Shown in pieces: positions 55,807-64,000 of a DNA stretch of 64,000 bases (its first letter is position 1; each line of letters begins with the position of its first letter). The notes beneath the pieces are model-generated. The model searched no databases, had not been told where the DNA came from, and worked only from the letters and a program-made list of their open reading frames with translations. Both the position numbers and the translations under genes were made by a program. The DNA comes from Vibrio ziniensis (GTDB lineage: Bacteria; Pseudomonadota; Gammaproteobacteria; Enterobacterales; Vibrionaceae). The stretch is from assembly GCF_011064285.1 (NCBI RefSeq), contig NZ_CP049331.1, positions 2,294,001-2,358,000 of the forward strand. The letters are read 5' to 3'.

Positions 55807-57063
55807 ATGAAAAATGCCATTTTAGGCACTCAGATGCTCTTCGTTGCATTTGGGGCGTTAGTGCTAGTTCCTCTCCTGACAGGACTCGACCCTAACGTTG
55901 CTTTATTCGGTGCTGGTGCCGGCACATTACTCTTCCAACTTATTACCCGTCGTTCTGTTCCTATCTTCCTTGCTTCTTCTTTTGCCTTTATTGCTCCTAT
56001 TATGTTTGGTGTTCAAACATGGGGTGTTGCTGCAACTATGGGTGGCTTAGTGGCAGCTGGTGCAGTTTATATTGTTCTTGGCGGCTTCATTAAGATTCGT
56101 GGTGTAGAGTTTATTCATAAAATTCTTCCACCAGTTGTCGTTGGTCCAGTAATCATGGTTATCGGCCTAGGTCTAGCGCCTGCTGCTGTGAATATGGCCT
56201 TAGGTAAAAGTGGCGATGGTGCTTTCCAATTAGTTGATGGCGACGCTTCACTTTGGATTTCTTGTGTATCACTACTTGTGACTATCGTTGCAAGCGTATT
56301 TGCAAAAGGCTACTTCAAGCTAATCCCTATCGTGTGCGGTATTATTGCGGGTTACGCTCTGTCTCTATTCTTTGGCGTTGTAGACTTCACTCCTGTACGT
56401 GAAGCGTCTTGGCTAGCGATGCCTAACTTCACTTTCCCAGAGTTCAACATCAACGCCATTCTGTTCATGATCCCTGTTGCGATTGCTCCTGCAGTTGAGC
56501 ACGTGGGTGACATGTTGGCGATTTCTAACGTAACTGGCAAAGACTACATCAAGAAACCGGGTCTTCACCGCACTATCGCGGGTGACGGAGCGGCAACTAT
56601 GCTTGCGGCTTTCCTGGGTGCGCCACCAAATACTACATACTCAGAAGTAACAGGTGCCGTAATGCTTACAAAAGCATTTAACCCAGTGATCATGACTTGG
56701 GCAGCGATTACAGCTATCGTTCTTGCTCTTGTTGGTAAGCTAGGTGCTCTGCTACAAACAATCCCTGTACCAGTAATGGGCGGCATCATGATTCTTCTGT
56801 TTGGTTCTATCGCTACCGTAGGTCTAAACACGTTAATCAAGAACCATGTTGATCTACACAAGTCACGTAACCTAGTGATTGTGGCAGTAACATTGGTATT
56901 TGGTATCGGCGGCATGGCTTTCGGCGTGGGCGATTTCAGCCTACAAGGAGTAAGCTTGTGTGGTATCGTTGCTATCCTATTGAACCTTCTGCTACCAAAA
57001 GATTTGGGTGAAAACCACATCGTGGACAACGCTCAAATGGAAGAAGAAGCGCAAAATTCTTAA
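55807..57063 (+). CDS. uraA: Uracil permease UraA
   Basis: The 418-residue NCS2 transporter starts at the ATG at 55807 (MKNAILGTQMLFVAFGALVLVPLLTG), with AGGGA upstream. An in-frame ATG at 55744 overlaps the PurR box and is rejected. There are 14 predicted transmembrane segments. The uracil-site residues lie in AIAPAVEHVGDML (the glutamate of the NCS2 signature) and GAPPNTTYSEVTGAVMLTKAFNP. It is a proton-coupled importer of uracil. The usual partner upp is not beside it, and hda, next to uraA in E. coli, is absent from the window. Confidence 0.96.
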   Translation: MKNAILGTQMLFVAFGALVLVPLLTGLDPNVALFGAGAGTLLFQLITRRSVPIFLASSFAFIAPIMFGVQTWGVAATMGGLVAAGAVYIVLGGFIKIRGVEFIHKILPPVVVGPVIMVIGLGLAPAAVNMALGKSGDGAFQLVDGDASLWISCVSLLVTIVASVFAKGYFKLIPIVCGIIAGYALSLFFGVVDFTPVREASWLAMPNFTFPEFNINAILFMIPVAIAPAVEHVGDMLAISNVTGKDYIKKPGLHRTIAGDGAATMLAAFLGAPPNTTYSEVTGAVMLTKAFNPVIMTWAAITAIVLALVGKLGALLQTIPVPVMGGIMILLFGSIATVGLNTLIKNHVDLHKSRNLVIVAVTLVFGIGGMAFGVGDFSLQGVSLCGIVAILLNLLLPKDLGENHIVDNAQMEEEAQNS

Positions 57064-57085
57064 TAGAGAACTCTTCATATCTAAT

Positions 57086-57112
57086 AAAACGGCCTCATCA
57101 GAGGCCGTTTTT
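57086..57112. terminator. Terminator between uraA and ybaK
   Basis: A perfect 11-bp stem AAAACGGCCTC / GAGGCCGTTTT with loop ATCA is followed by T residues on the plus strand. It is bidirectional. Confidence 0.93.
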
Positions 57113-57126
57113 ATTTCGAATCCTAT

Positions 57127-57606
57127 TTATGCTTCAAGGCACAAATCGACGAATTGAGCTCGAGTCAGTGTCGCCAGGTCTTGCGGTGCGAGTTCGATTT
57201 CTAGACCTCTTTTACCTGCACTCACGCACATGGTCGGTAGCTCAGTGGCACTGTTATGAATAAATGTCGGCAGCGCTTTCTTTTGCCCTAAAGGGCTAAT
57301 ACCACCCACCACATAGCCAGTTGTCTTCTGTGCAATATCAGGGTTTGCCATATCAGCTTTTTTTGCCTTTGCCGCTTTCGCTGCCATTTTTAGATTCAAT
57401 TTTTGATTTACAGGGATAATAGCAACAGCAAGATTCTTCTCTTCACCGTTCAAACAAAATAGTAGTGTTTTAAAAACTGTTTTCGGATCCTGACCTAATG
57501 CTTCTGCCGCTTCTAAACCATAGCTAGCATTGTTCGGATCATGTTCGTATTGATGAATGATATGAACTACTTTCTTCTTCTTCGCTAACTGAATCGCTGG
57601 AGTCAT
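57127..57606 (-). CDS. ybaK: Cys-tRNA(Pro)/Cys-tRNA(Cys) deacylase YbaK
   Basis: The 159-residue protein of the INS superfamily begins MTPAIQLAKKKKVVHIIHQYEHDPNNASYGLEAAEALG. The catalytic lysine lies in PKTVFKTLLF, and the YVVGGISPLGQKKALPTFIH segment is typical. It clears cysteine mischarged on tRNA-Pro by prolyl-tRNA synthetase. It is a single-gene unit convergent with uraA. Confidence 0.93.
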   Translation of the reverse strand: MTPAIQLAKKKKVVHIIHQYEHDPNNASYGLEAAEALGQDPKTVFKTLLFCLNGEEKNLAVAIIPVNQKLNLKMAAKAAKAKKADMANPDIAQKTTGYVVGGISPLGQKKALPTFIHNSATELPTMCVSAGKRGLEIELAPQDLATLTRAQFVDLCLEA

Positions 57607-57681
57607 TATTATTCCTTACCGCCTCTAACCTTCTTACTCACGTGGAATAGCTTATCTCTTATCGTTGCCATTTACATTAAC

Positions 57682-57714
57682 AAAAAAATAAGCGGTGTTT
57701 TCACACCGCTTATT
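57682..57714 (-). terminator. Intrinsic terminator of the nucleotidase gene
   Basis: A perfect 12-bp stem AATAAGCGGTGT / ACACCGCTTATT with loop TTTC is followed on the minus strand by TTTTTG. It lies 26 bases past the stop codon. Confidence 0.93.
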
Positions 57715-57740
57715 CCGTAGCTAATGAATCAACTTATTGA

Positions 57741-59402
57741 TTATTTATAAACAATCTCACCTGACGGCGCATATTGGTTTACATCAATTGGGCTGTTTGC
57801 TTGTAAAAAGTCTTTTAGAACTTCAGCATCAACAAAACCTGTGTTTACGAAACCTTTACGGTCTGTAATCTTAGGATAACCATCACCACCAGCGGCATTA
57901 AAACTTGGAACAGTAAAGCGGTAGGTATTATCTAAACGCAATTGTTTACCACCAATATAAACGTTTGATACTTTCCCCTCTTCCACTTGCATTGAAATAC
58001 CCGCAAATTGTGCATAAGCACCTGAATCGACAGGCTTAGTCGCAACTACATTGAGGTAATCAAGTACTTCCTGACCAGTCATATCGATATAAGTAAGGAT
58101 ATTGGCGAAAGGTTGTACTTTCAGTACATCTTTGTACGTGATGTCACCAGCTGCGATAGAATCACGTACACCGCCAGAGTTCATGATAGCGAAGTCTGCT
58201 TTAGCTCGTTGCATATGAGCTGTAGCGATCAAACGACCTAGGTTAGTTTGTTGGAAGCGGACAACATTACGGTCACCTTCCAATTTACCATTAGACTCGG
58301 CAACTTTAATACCAAGCTGCGCTTGTCCTTTTTCTTGATAAGGACGTAAAAATTCCAACATTTCTTGGTTTTCTGGAATCTCAGTGGTTGCAATCACCAT
58401 CTTACTTTCGCCATCAACCTTCACTTTCTTCTTAAGGTTCACAGGAATTAGGTTGTAGCTAACCATGCTTAGCTCACCGTTACGGAATTCGTAATCAGCT
58501 CGACCAACGTATTTACCCCATTCAAAGGCTTGAACAATGTAAGTACCATTCTGCATGTCTGGCTTACACTCGTCACCCGGTGCGAAATTCTTCTTCACCA
58601 CATTAGGGCCTTCCATACACACAGGCTCTTGAGAATGACCACCGACGATCATATCTAAATCGCCTTCATTCAAGTAGCGAGCTAGAGCTACGTCACCCGG
58701 TGCGTTGATACCATATTCACCGTTTTGATAGTGCCCCATGTGAGTAACAGCAATGATGAGGTCTGGATGTTCAGTTTCTTTCAGCTCAGCGATGACTTTC
58801 TTCGCTTCTTCCTTAGGATCGCGGAAATCAATACCGCCGATATATTCTGGGTTACCAATTTTCGCGGTATCTTCCGTTGTTAAACCGATAACTGCGATTT
58901 TAATACCTTGTTTATCAAACATTTGATAAGGCTGGAACAGACGCTTGCCAGTAGCCTTGTCATAAATGTTTGCTGATAGCATCGGGAACTCAGCCCACTC
59001 ACGCTGTTTAAACAGAACTTCTAGTGGGTTATCAAACTCGTGGTTACCTAATGCCATTGCATCGTAACCAATCTTTGTCATCCCTTTGAAATCTGGCTCA
59101 GCATCCTGTAGATCTGACTCAGGAACACCAGTATTAATGTCACCGCCTGAAAGCAGTAACAGGCTGCCACCTTCAGCTTCAACTTGAGCGCGAATATCGT
59201 CGATCAACGTCTTACGCGCAGCCATACCGTATTCACCGTATTTATTTTGCCAGAAACGACCGTGGTGATCATTGGTGTGAAGAATCGTCAGTTTATACGT
59301 TTTATCTGCTTGCCAGTCGTGGGGAGGTTGTGTAGCACAGCCTGCCAGTGACGCCAAAATAGCGGTACTTAAAACCGTTTTAAGAATAAAGCTTTGTTTC
59401 AT
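57741..59402 (-). CDS. nutA: Lipoprotein 5'-nucleotidase / UDP-sugar hydrolase (NutA/UshA)
   Basis: The protein has 553 residues from the ATG at 59402, where AAGG is well spaced. The signal peptide has lipobox LAGC (C22), so it is anchored in the envelope, unlike soluble E. coli UshA and like Vibrio NutA. The metallophosphatase domain shows ILHTNDHHGRFW, GGDINTG, LGNHEFD and VGGHSQEP. The C-terminal nucleotidase domain has NSGGVRDSI and the stacking-region SFNAAGGDGYP. It dephosphorylates external nucleotides for salvage. A CRP-like site lies upstream. Confidence 0.95.
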   Translation of the reverse strand: MKQSFILKTVLSTAILASLAGCATQPPHDWQADKTYKLTILHTNDHHGRFWQNKYGEYGMAARKTLIDDIRAQVEAEGGSLLLLSGGDINTGVPESDLQDAEPDFKGMTKIGYDAMALGNHEFDNPLEVLFKQREWAEFPMLSANIYDKATGKRLFQPYQMFDKQGIKIAVIGLTTEDTAKIGNPEYIGGIDFRDPKEEAKKVIAELKETEHPDLIIAVTHMGHYQNGEYGINAPGDVALARYLNEGDLDMIVGGHSQEPVCMEGPNVVKKNFAPGDECKPDMQNGTYIVQAFEWGKYVGRADYEFRNGELSMVSYNLIPVNLKKKVKVDGESKMVIATTEIPENQEMLEFLRPYQEKGQAQLGIKVAESNGKLEGDRNVVRFQQTNLGRLIATAHMQRAKADFAIMNSGGVRDSIAAGDITYKDVLKVQPFANILTYIDMTGQEVLDYLNVVATKPVDSGAYAQFAGISMQVEEGKVSNVYIGGKQLRLDNTYRFTVPSFNAAGGDGYPKITDRKGFVNTGFVDAEVLKDFLQANSPIDVNQYAPSGEIVYK

Positions 59403-59548
59403 TGTCATACCTTTGAGCTGATGAAATTCACTAATCGTATTTTCTAGGTCTAGATTAATCCGTTATTAATGACTTAACTGGAGATCCACCCTTAAAAATA
59501 GATCTAACCTTAAAATAAGTTCACCTAAGTGACAGAGTTATTTCATAT

Positions 59549-59570
59549 TAATGTATACTAGATCACAATA
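59549..59570 (-). promoter_or_regulatory. Candidate CRP site upstream of nutA
   Basis: The minus strand reads TATTGTGATCTAGTATACATTA. The left half TGTGATCTAG is perfect while the right half is degenerate, giving 16 of 22 matches to the CRP consensus. It is about 147-168 bases upstream of the start. Confidence 0.4.
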
Positions 59571-59714
59571 GAAACGCCAAAAAATTGAGTCACTTAGTTG
59601 GCTAAATAGTAAAACTAGTTTATTGAAGCCTTTTTTTTACTTTTTATTGCATTAGTAAGATGAAATTGTGAATGAAATCGTTTGCTCAACGAATTCATTA
59701 CGCTCAGACAGAGA

Positions 59715-59742
59715 CAAAAAAACCACCTTTCGGTGGCTTTTT
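59715..59742 (-). terminator. Intrinsic terminator of the hemA-kdsA operon
   Basis: The stem CCACC / GGTGG with a 4-base loop is followed on the minus strand by TTTTTTTG. It lies 20 bases past the kdsA stop. Confidence 0.88.
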
Positions 59743-59760
59743 ACTTATAAATTCATTCAA

Positions 59761-60615
<855 letters not shown>

Positions 60616-60630
60616 TTATCTCTTCAATAA

Positions 60631-61440
60631 TTAATGCAAGGTCACAGTACTATGACTGAGTGCATGCATTTGAGTTTTTAATAATTCTGCTGCTGGATCG
60701 TCAGGGCAATTATCAATAAAGAACTGATAATCAGACATTGCCACCTGATGACAATCTAATTGCTGATAAATATAGCCTCTATCGCGGATTTCGTACGGAT
60801 CATCCGGAACAAAAGTCAGGGCTAAATCCGTGCATCTCAGTGCCAGAGTGTAGCTTTCTTCGCGTAATAAGGCACTTTTCAACAAAGCAAGCCAACGACC
60901 GATAATCGTAGGGTGGTCGGTAACTTTAAGGTCTTCCGCTTTGAGTTTTGCCAGAGGGCCTTTCATTCCGATCAACCAAGCTTGTAAAGTATGGTTTGAA
61001 ACATACTCACCCGAAAACGGATTCAAATATTGGTTGGTTTCATCTGGCCAATTCACTTGCAATAAAAACTGTGTTGGAAACGTAATACCTTGCAAAGGAA
61101 AACCGAGTTTGCGACCGAAGTATAGAAGCAAAGCCCCTAAACTCACTGGCACGCCTCTACGGCGTTCTAATACCTTGTCGATAAAGGCATTATTAGAATC
61201 GTAATACGCTTCGCGATCACCAATAAATCCCCATTCTTTATAGAACAAGTGTAAGAATGCTTCAAAGCGCTCTTTTCCTTCGGTCTTATCCGCTAGTGTT
61301 ACTTCTGCTTCGTTCAGTAGACGGCTTAACTCTTGCTCAGCCCATTCTACTTGAGTTTCTGGATCGATGGCTTTATTGAGGATTAATGCCCCCTCAACCA
61401 GCTCCATCTCATCAAAATCTTCATCAAATAAGTCAAGCAT
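60631..61440 (-). CDS. sirB1: SirB1 family protein (transglutaminase-like plus TPR)
   Basis: The 269-residue cytosolic protein has the SirB1 domain. A conserved AFLHLFYKEWGFIGDREAYYDSNNAFIDKVLERRRGVPVSLGALLLYFGRKLGFPLQGITFPTQFLLQV region corresponds to an inactive transglutaminase-like fold. A TPR pair follows (about residues 185-255). The function is unknown, but its place between prmC and kdsA is conserved in gammaproteobacteria. It lies 18 bases upstream of kdsA. Confidence 0.9.
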   Translation of the reverse strand: MLDLFDEDFDEMELVEGALILNKAIDPETQVEWAEQELSRLLNEAEVTLADKTEGKERFEAFLHLFYKEWGFIGDREAYYDSNNAFIDKVLERRRGVPVSLGALLLYFGRKLGFPLQGITFPTQFLLQVNWPDETNQYLNPFSGEYVSNHTLQAWLIGMKGPLAKLKAEDLKVTDHPTIIGRWLALLKSALLREESYTLALRCTDLALTFVPDDPYEIRDRGYIYQQLDCHQVAMSDYQFFIDNCPDDPAAELLKTQMHALSHSTVTLH

Positions 61441-61507
61441 TTAACTACTCTTTCTTCGCTAACAGTGATTATTCTAATTGAGCTTTTTCTATTGTTCGGC
61501 TTTTCTT

Positions 61508-61891
61508 CTAGCCAAAAAACACTGGCATTTTAGTCACGGCTACTTTGCCCGCCATTCCCAGCCAGCCTAGTGCACCGAAAAAGGCAAATGTACGAAGTAA
61601 GTTGTTACGTGCCAATTTCAGGGTGAAGAAACCCAGTGCAATATAAGCCAGAACACAAGTGAGCTTTTCAGTCATCCACGGAGCGGCGGCAGTAAATGGA
61701 ATAAAGCCAGTGATAAAGATTAAACCAATACCTGATAGCAGTAAGAAGGTATCAACAACGTGAGGCGTAATTTTCAGAAACTTATTCTGTAGATGCTTGG
61801 AGTTCATCATTAACAACACATAACGAACTGAAAGCAATAGAGCGCTGATCGCAATGGTCAGCATGTGGAAATGTTTTAAACCTTCGTACAT
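61508..61891 (-). CDS. sirB2: SirB2 family membrane protein
   Basis: The 127-residue inner-membrane protein has four hydrophobic helices. It begins MYEGLKHFHMLTIAISALLLSVRYVLLMMNSKHLQNKFLKITPHVVDTFLLLSGIGLI, the SirB2 pattern. The invasion-related name is historical and no biochemical function is known. It lies between prmC (47 bases) and sirB1 (67 bases) on the same strand. Confidence 0.92.
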   Translation of the reverse strand: MYEGLKHFHMLTIAISALLLSVRYVLLMMNSKHLQNKFLKITPHVVDTFLLLSGIGLIFITGFIPFTAAAPWMTEKLTCVLAYIALGFFTLKLARNNLLRTFAFFGALGWLGMAGKVAVTKMPVFFG

Positions 61892-61920
61892 CTTTATCCT
61901 CTTTACGCCTGATATGACTT

Positions 61921-61968
61921 TTTATTTGATATCGTTTTTTATTCGATATTAGCTTTTATTCGATATTG
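61921..61968 (-). repeat. Short tandem repeats at the 3' end of prmC
   Basis: Three imperfect copies of TTTTATTCGATATT (plus-strand sense) occur in a row. Two form the last codons of prmC (encoding YRIKANIE before the stop) and one lies just beyond the stop. It looks like recent slippage or micro-duplication. Confidence 0.65.
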
Positions 61969-62802
61969 GCCTAAGGTAACACGATCATTACCAGCATAAT
62001 CCTTTTGTGTTTCAACATTGCTATAGCCGAAACCCTGCAAAATCTCTCTCACTGCTGAACCTTGGTCATAACCATGTTCAAACAGTAGCCAGCCATCGTT
62101 TAACAAATAATCACGGGCATTGTCACTGATGGTTTTTATGTCTGCCAAACCATTATCGGATGCAACCAACGCACTCTTAGGTTCAAAGCGAACATCACCA
62201 ACTGATAGATGCGGATCGTTTTCTTCAATATACGGCGGATTTGAAACAACTAAAGCAAACTTTGTTCCCACGGGTACGGGAGTAAACCAACTGCCGTTCC
62301 AAAATGAAACATTGGCAATCCCCAAACGCTCGGCATTTTCTGTTGCAAGCTGCCAAGCTTCTTCACGCAGATCAATCCCAAATACGTTACGTTGTGGGAG
62401 CTCTGATGCCAGAGCGAGAGCAATCGCCCCTGTGCCCGTGCCTAAATCCAAAATGTCTCCGTCGATAAGCTGAGCTTTGTCTAACGCAAGTTCCACCAGC
62501 CTTTCGGTATCCGGTCTTGGAATCAAAGTGGAAGGAGATACTTTTAACGGCAGTGACCAAAACTCACGCTCGCCAATGATATAAGCAACAGGTTCGCCGG
62601 ATTTTCGGCGCTCAATTAACGCGTCAAACTGGTTTTGTTGCTCGGATTGGAGAGTTTTATCTGGCCACGTCAGGAGGTAGGAACGAGGCTTGTCTAATAC
62701 ATGGCAAAGTAGCACATTGGCATCAAGAGACGGCGAATCACTGCCGCTCTCGATAAATTGCTCTGTTGCCGCTTTTAAAGCGGCCTCAACGGTTAGCAAC
62801 AT
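61939..62802 (-). CDS. prmC: Peptide chain release factor N5-glutamine methyltransferase PrmC
   Basis: The 287-residue methyltransferase modifies the GGQ glutamine of release factors 1 and 2. The SAM-binding motif ILDLGTGTGAIALAL lies at residues 117-131, and catalytic NPPY is at 188-191. The N-terminal helical domain binds the release factor. Its substrate gene prfA lies 3 bases upstream in the same operon. The extreme C-terminus is built from a short DNA repeat that continues past the stop. Confidence 0.96.
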   Translation of the reverse strand: MLLTVEAALKAATEQFIESGSDSPSLDANVLLCHVLDKPRSYLLTWPDKTLQSEQQNQFDALIERRKSGEPVAYIIGEREFWSLPLKVSPSTLIPRPDTERLVELALDKAQLIDGDILDLGTGTGAIALALASELPQRNVFGIDLREEAWQLATENAERLGIANVSFWNGSWFTPVPVGTKFALVVSNPPYIEENDPHLSVGDVRFEPKSALVASDNGLADIKTISDNARDYLLNDGWLLFEHGYDQGSAVREILQGFGYSNVETQKDYAGNDRVTLGQYRIKANIE

Positions 62803-62805
62803 TGA

Positions 62806-63894
62806 TTAGTTTTGCTCTGCAAGTGCAGCTAACTGGTCTGCCTGATGCTCTTGTAGTACAGGATCGACCAAGGCTTGTAGATCACCTTCCATCACTTCAC
62901 TTAGACGGTAAACTGTTAAGTTGATGCGGTGATCAGATACACGGCCTTGTGGATAGTTGTAAGTACGGATACGGTCACTACGGTCACCAGAACCTAATAG
63001 GTTACGACGCGTATCTGACACTTCCGCCGCACGTTTAGCCAACTCAGCCTGAGCAATACGCGCAGCAAGTACTGCCATTGCCTTTGCTTTGTTCTTATGT
63101 TGTGAACGTTCGTCCTGACACTCTACTACTGTACCTGTTGGTAAGTGAGTAATACGGATTGCGGAATCCGTGGTGTTAACGTGCTGACCACCCGCGCCTG
63201 AAGAGCGGAAAGTATCGATCTTCAGATCGCTTGCTTTAATTTCTGGGATTTCCGCTTCTGGTACTTCAGCCATTACCGCAACAGTACATGCCGAAGTATG
63301 AACACGGCCTTGTGATTCCGTTGCAGGAACACGTTGCACACGGTGACCACCTGATTCAAATTTCAGTACGCCGTATGCGCCATCGCCGCTCACTTTCGCG
63401 ATCATCTCTTTGTAACCGCCGTGTTCTGCTTCATTTGAAGACATCACTTCAATGCGCCAGCCTTTCTTCTCTGCAAAACGGCTGTACATGCGGAACAAGT
63501 CACCAGCGAAGATACCGGCTTCGTCACCACCTGCACCTGCACGAATTTCAAGGAAGCAGTTACGGTCGTCGTTTGGATCTTTTGGAAGTAGAAGAATTTG
63601 CAGCTCGTCAGTTAAACGTTCGATTGCCGCTTTCGCTTCTTTCATCTCTTCCTGAGCCATTTCACGCATTTCTGCGTCATCTTCTTTGGTCATCTCTTCA
63701 GCGGCAGCTAGGTCATCTTGAGCTTGCTGATAGGCTTGGAAACACTTAGTGATCTCTTCAAGCTGAGAGTACTCTTTTGATAGAGCACGGAATTTATCTT
63801 GATCACCAATAACCGTTGGGTCACCCAACAGGTGTTGAACCTCTTCATAACGTTCAACAAGAGATTCAAGCTTCACTAAAATCGACGAGTTCAT
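62806..63894 (-). CDS. prfA: Peptide chain release factor 1
   Basis: The 362-residue factor terminates translation at UAA and UAG. The tripeptide anticodon PAT is at residues 190-192 in [14 protein letters not shown]. The GGQ motif is at 235-237 in [18 protein letters not shown], with Q237 methylated by PrmC. Full length. It is the second gene of the operon, 29 bases after hemA. Confidence 0.98.
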   Translation of the reverse strand: MNSSILVKLESLVERYEEVQHLLGDPTVIGDQDKFRALSKEYSQLEEITKCFQAYQQAQDDLAAAEEMTKEDDAEMREMAQEEMKEAKAAIERLTDELQILLLPKDPNDDRNCFLEIRAGAGGDEAGIFAGDLFRMYSRFAEKKGWRIEVMSSNEAEHGGYKEMIAKVSGDGAYGVLKFESGGHRVQRVPATESQGRVHTSACTVAVMAEVPEAEIPEIKASDLKIDTFRSSGAGGQHVNTTDSAIRITHLPTGTVVECQDERSQHKNKAKAMAVLAARIAQAELAKRAAEVSDTRRNLLGSGDRSDRIRTYNYPQGRVSDHRINLTVYRLSEVMEGDLQALVDPVLQEHQADQLAALAEQN

Positions 63895-63923
63895 ATTTTC
63901 TTCTTTAAATTCAGAGTTACAGA

Positions 63924-64000
63924 TTACTGTGAGTCATCAAGACCCAAGCTTTGTCTGATAATGGCAAGTTTTGCCGGTTCACCTAACTCCGCAGCGCTTT
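63924..64000 (-). CDS. hemA: Glutamyl-tRNA reductase (partial, C-terminal end)
   Basis: The last 25 codons of a minus-strand frame end [20 protein letters not shown] and stop at 63924. The short helical tail and the position directly upstream of prfA match hemA. HemA reduces glutamyl-tRNA to glutamate-1-semialdehyde, the first step of heme synthesis. Most of the gene lies beyond the window. Confidence 0.8.
   Translation of the reverse strand, partial: SAAELGEPAKLAIIRQSLGLDDSQ

Larger units (their letters stand above)
59403..59760. other. 358-bp intergenic region between kdsA and nutA
   Basis: This AT-rich DNA contains the kdsA terminator (59715-59742), the nutA promoter region and a CRP-like site at 59549-59570. 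Several short A/T runs occur around 59570-59640 but no reading frame, repeat element or further hairpin is evident. Confidence 0.6.

Overview
This window is chromosomal DNA from a Vibrio species (Vibrionaceae, Gammaproteobacteria). The evidence is the single polar-flagellum cluster with sigma-54 regulators flrABC, tandem flagellin genes, and a gene order that from memory matches the fur-to-hemA part of Vibrio cholerae chromosome I. Genes are tightly packed, most intergenic gaps carry an intrinsic terminator, and there is no insertion sequence, prophage, integron, CRISPR array, rRNA or tRNA gene. Almost everything is core genome. All coordinates, alignments and motif matches were made by eye.

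Layout. 1-2152: end of an lrgAB (cidAB)-type holin operon, its divergent LysR regulator and a DUF4442 protein. 2153-5272: fur, convergent with pdxB-asd. 5273-14595: housekeeping block with fabB (its 3' UTR appears to hold the sRNA FarS), mnmC, an NADPH-FMN reductase-like protein, yfcL, epmC, a TRIC-family channel, aroC, prmB and smrB. 14657-39315: flagellar block, entirely on the minus strand. In order of transcription it holds three flagellins, flaG, fliD, flaI, fliS, flrA, flrB, flrC, fliEFGHIJ and fliKLMNOPQR-flhB. 39335-49736: Dyp peroxidase, small conserved proteins, dapE, dapA-bamC, gcvR-bcp and a chemoreceptor of the amino-acid-sensing dCache class. 49929-59402: perM with a TusA-like partner, bepA, arsC, a WrbA-family protein, DUF2069, DUF2066, uraA, ybaK and a nutA/ushA-type nucleotidase. 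59761-64000: the hemA-prfA-prmC-sirB2-sirB1-kdsA operon, with hemA cut by the window edge.

The flagellar regulatory hierarchy can be read from the DNA. FlrA (sigma-54 activator, with both c-di-GMP-binding arginines) precedes a -24/-12 promoter for flrBC. FlrC then has matching -24/-12 promoters in front of fliE and fliK. All three flagellins carry sigma-28 promoters with the same spacing, and so does the chemoreceptor gene. flaG-fliD-flaI-fliS shows no promoter of its own and probably reads through from the last flagellin.

The most unusual non-coding signal is a 170-bp dispersed repeat with palindromic ends, present twice (2952-3121 and 8965-9134), plus a 35-bp end-to-end remnant (5522-5556). 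All three copies lie in a 3' UTR, between a stop codon and that gene's terminator. Both full copies have the same orientation relative to the gene. This may be a mobile, structured 3'-UTR element. Other points of interest are a terminator-like structure between fliG and fliH, a sigma-54 promoter enclosed in a hairpin upstream of flrB, an NPDH instead of NPTH cleavage site in FlhB, and a Bcp peroxiredoxin with a single cysteine.
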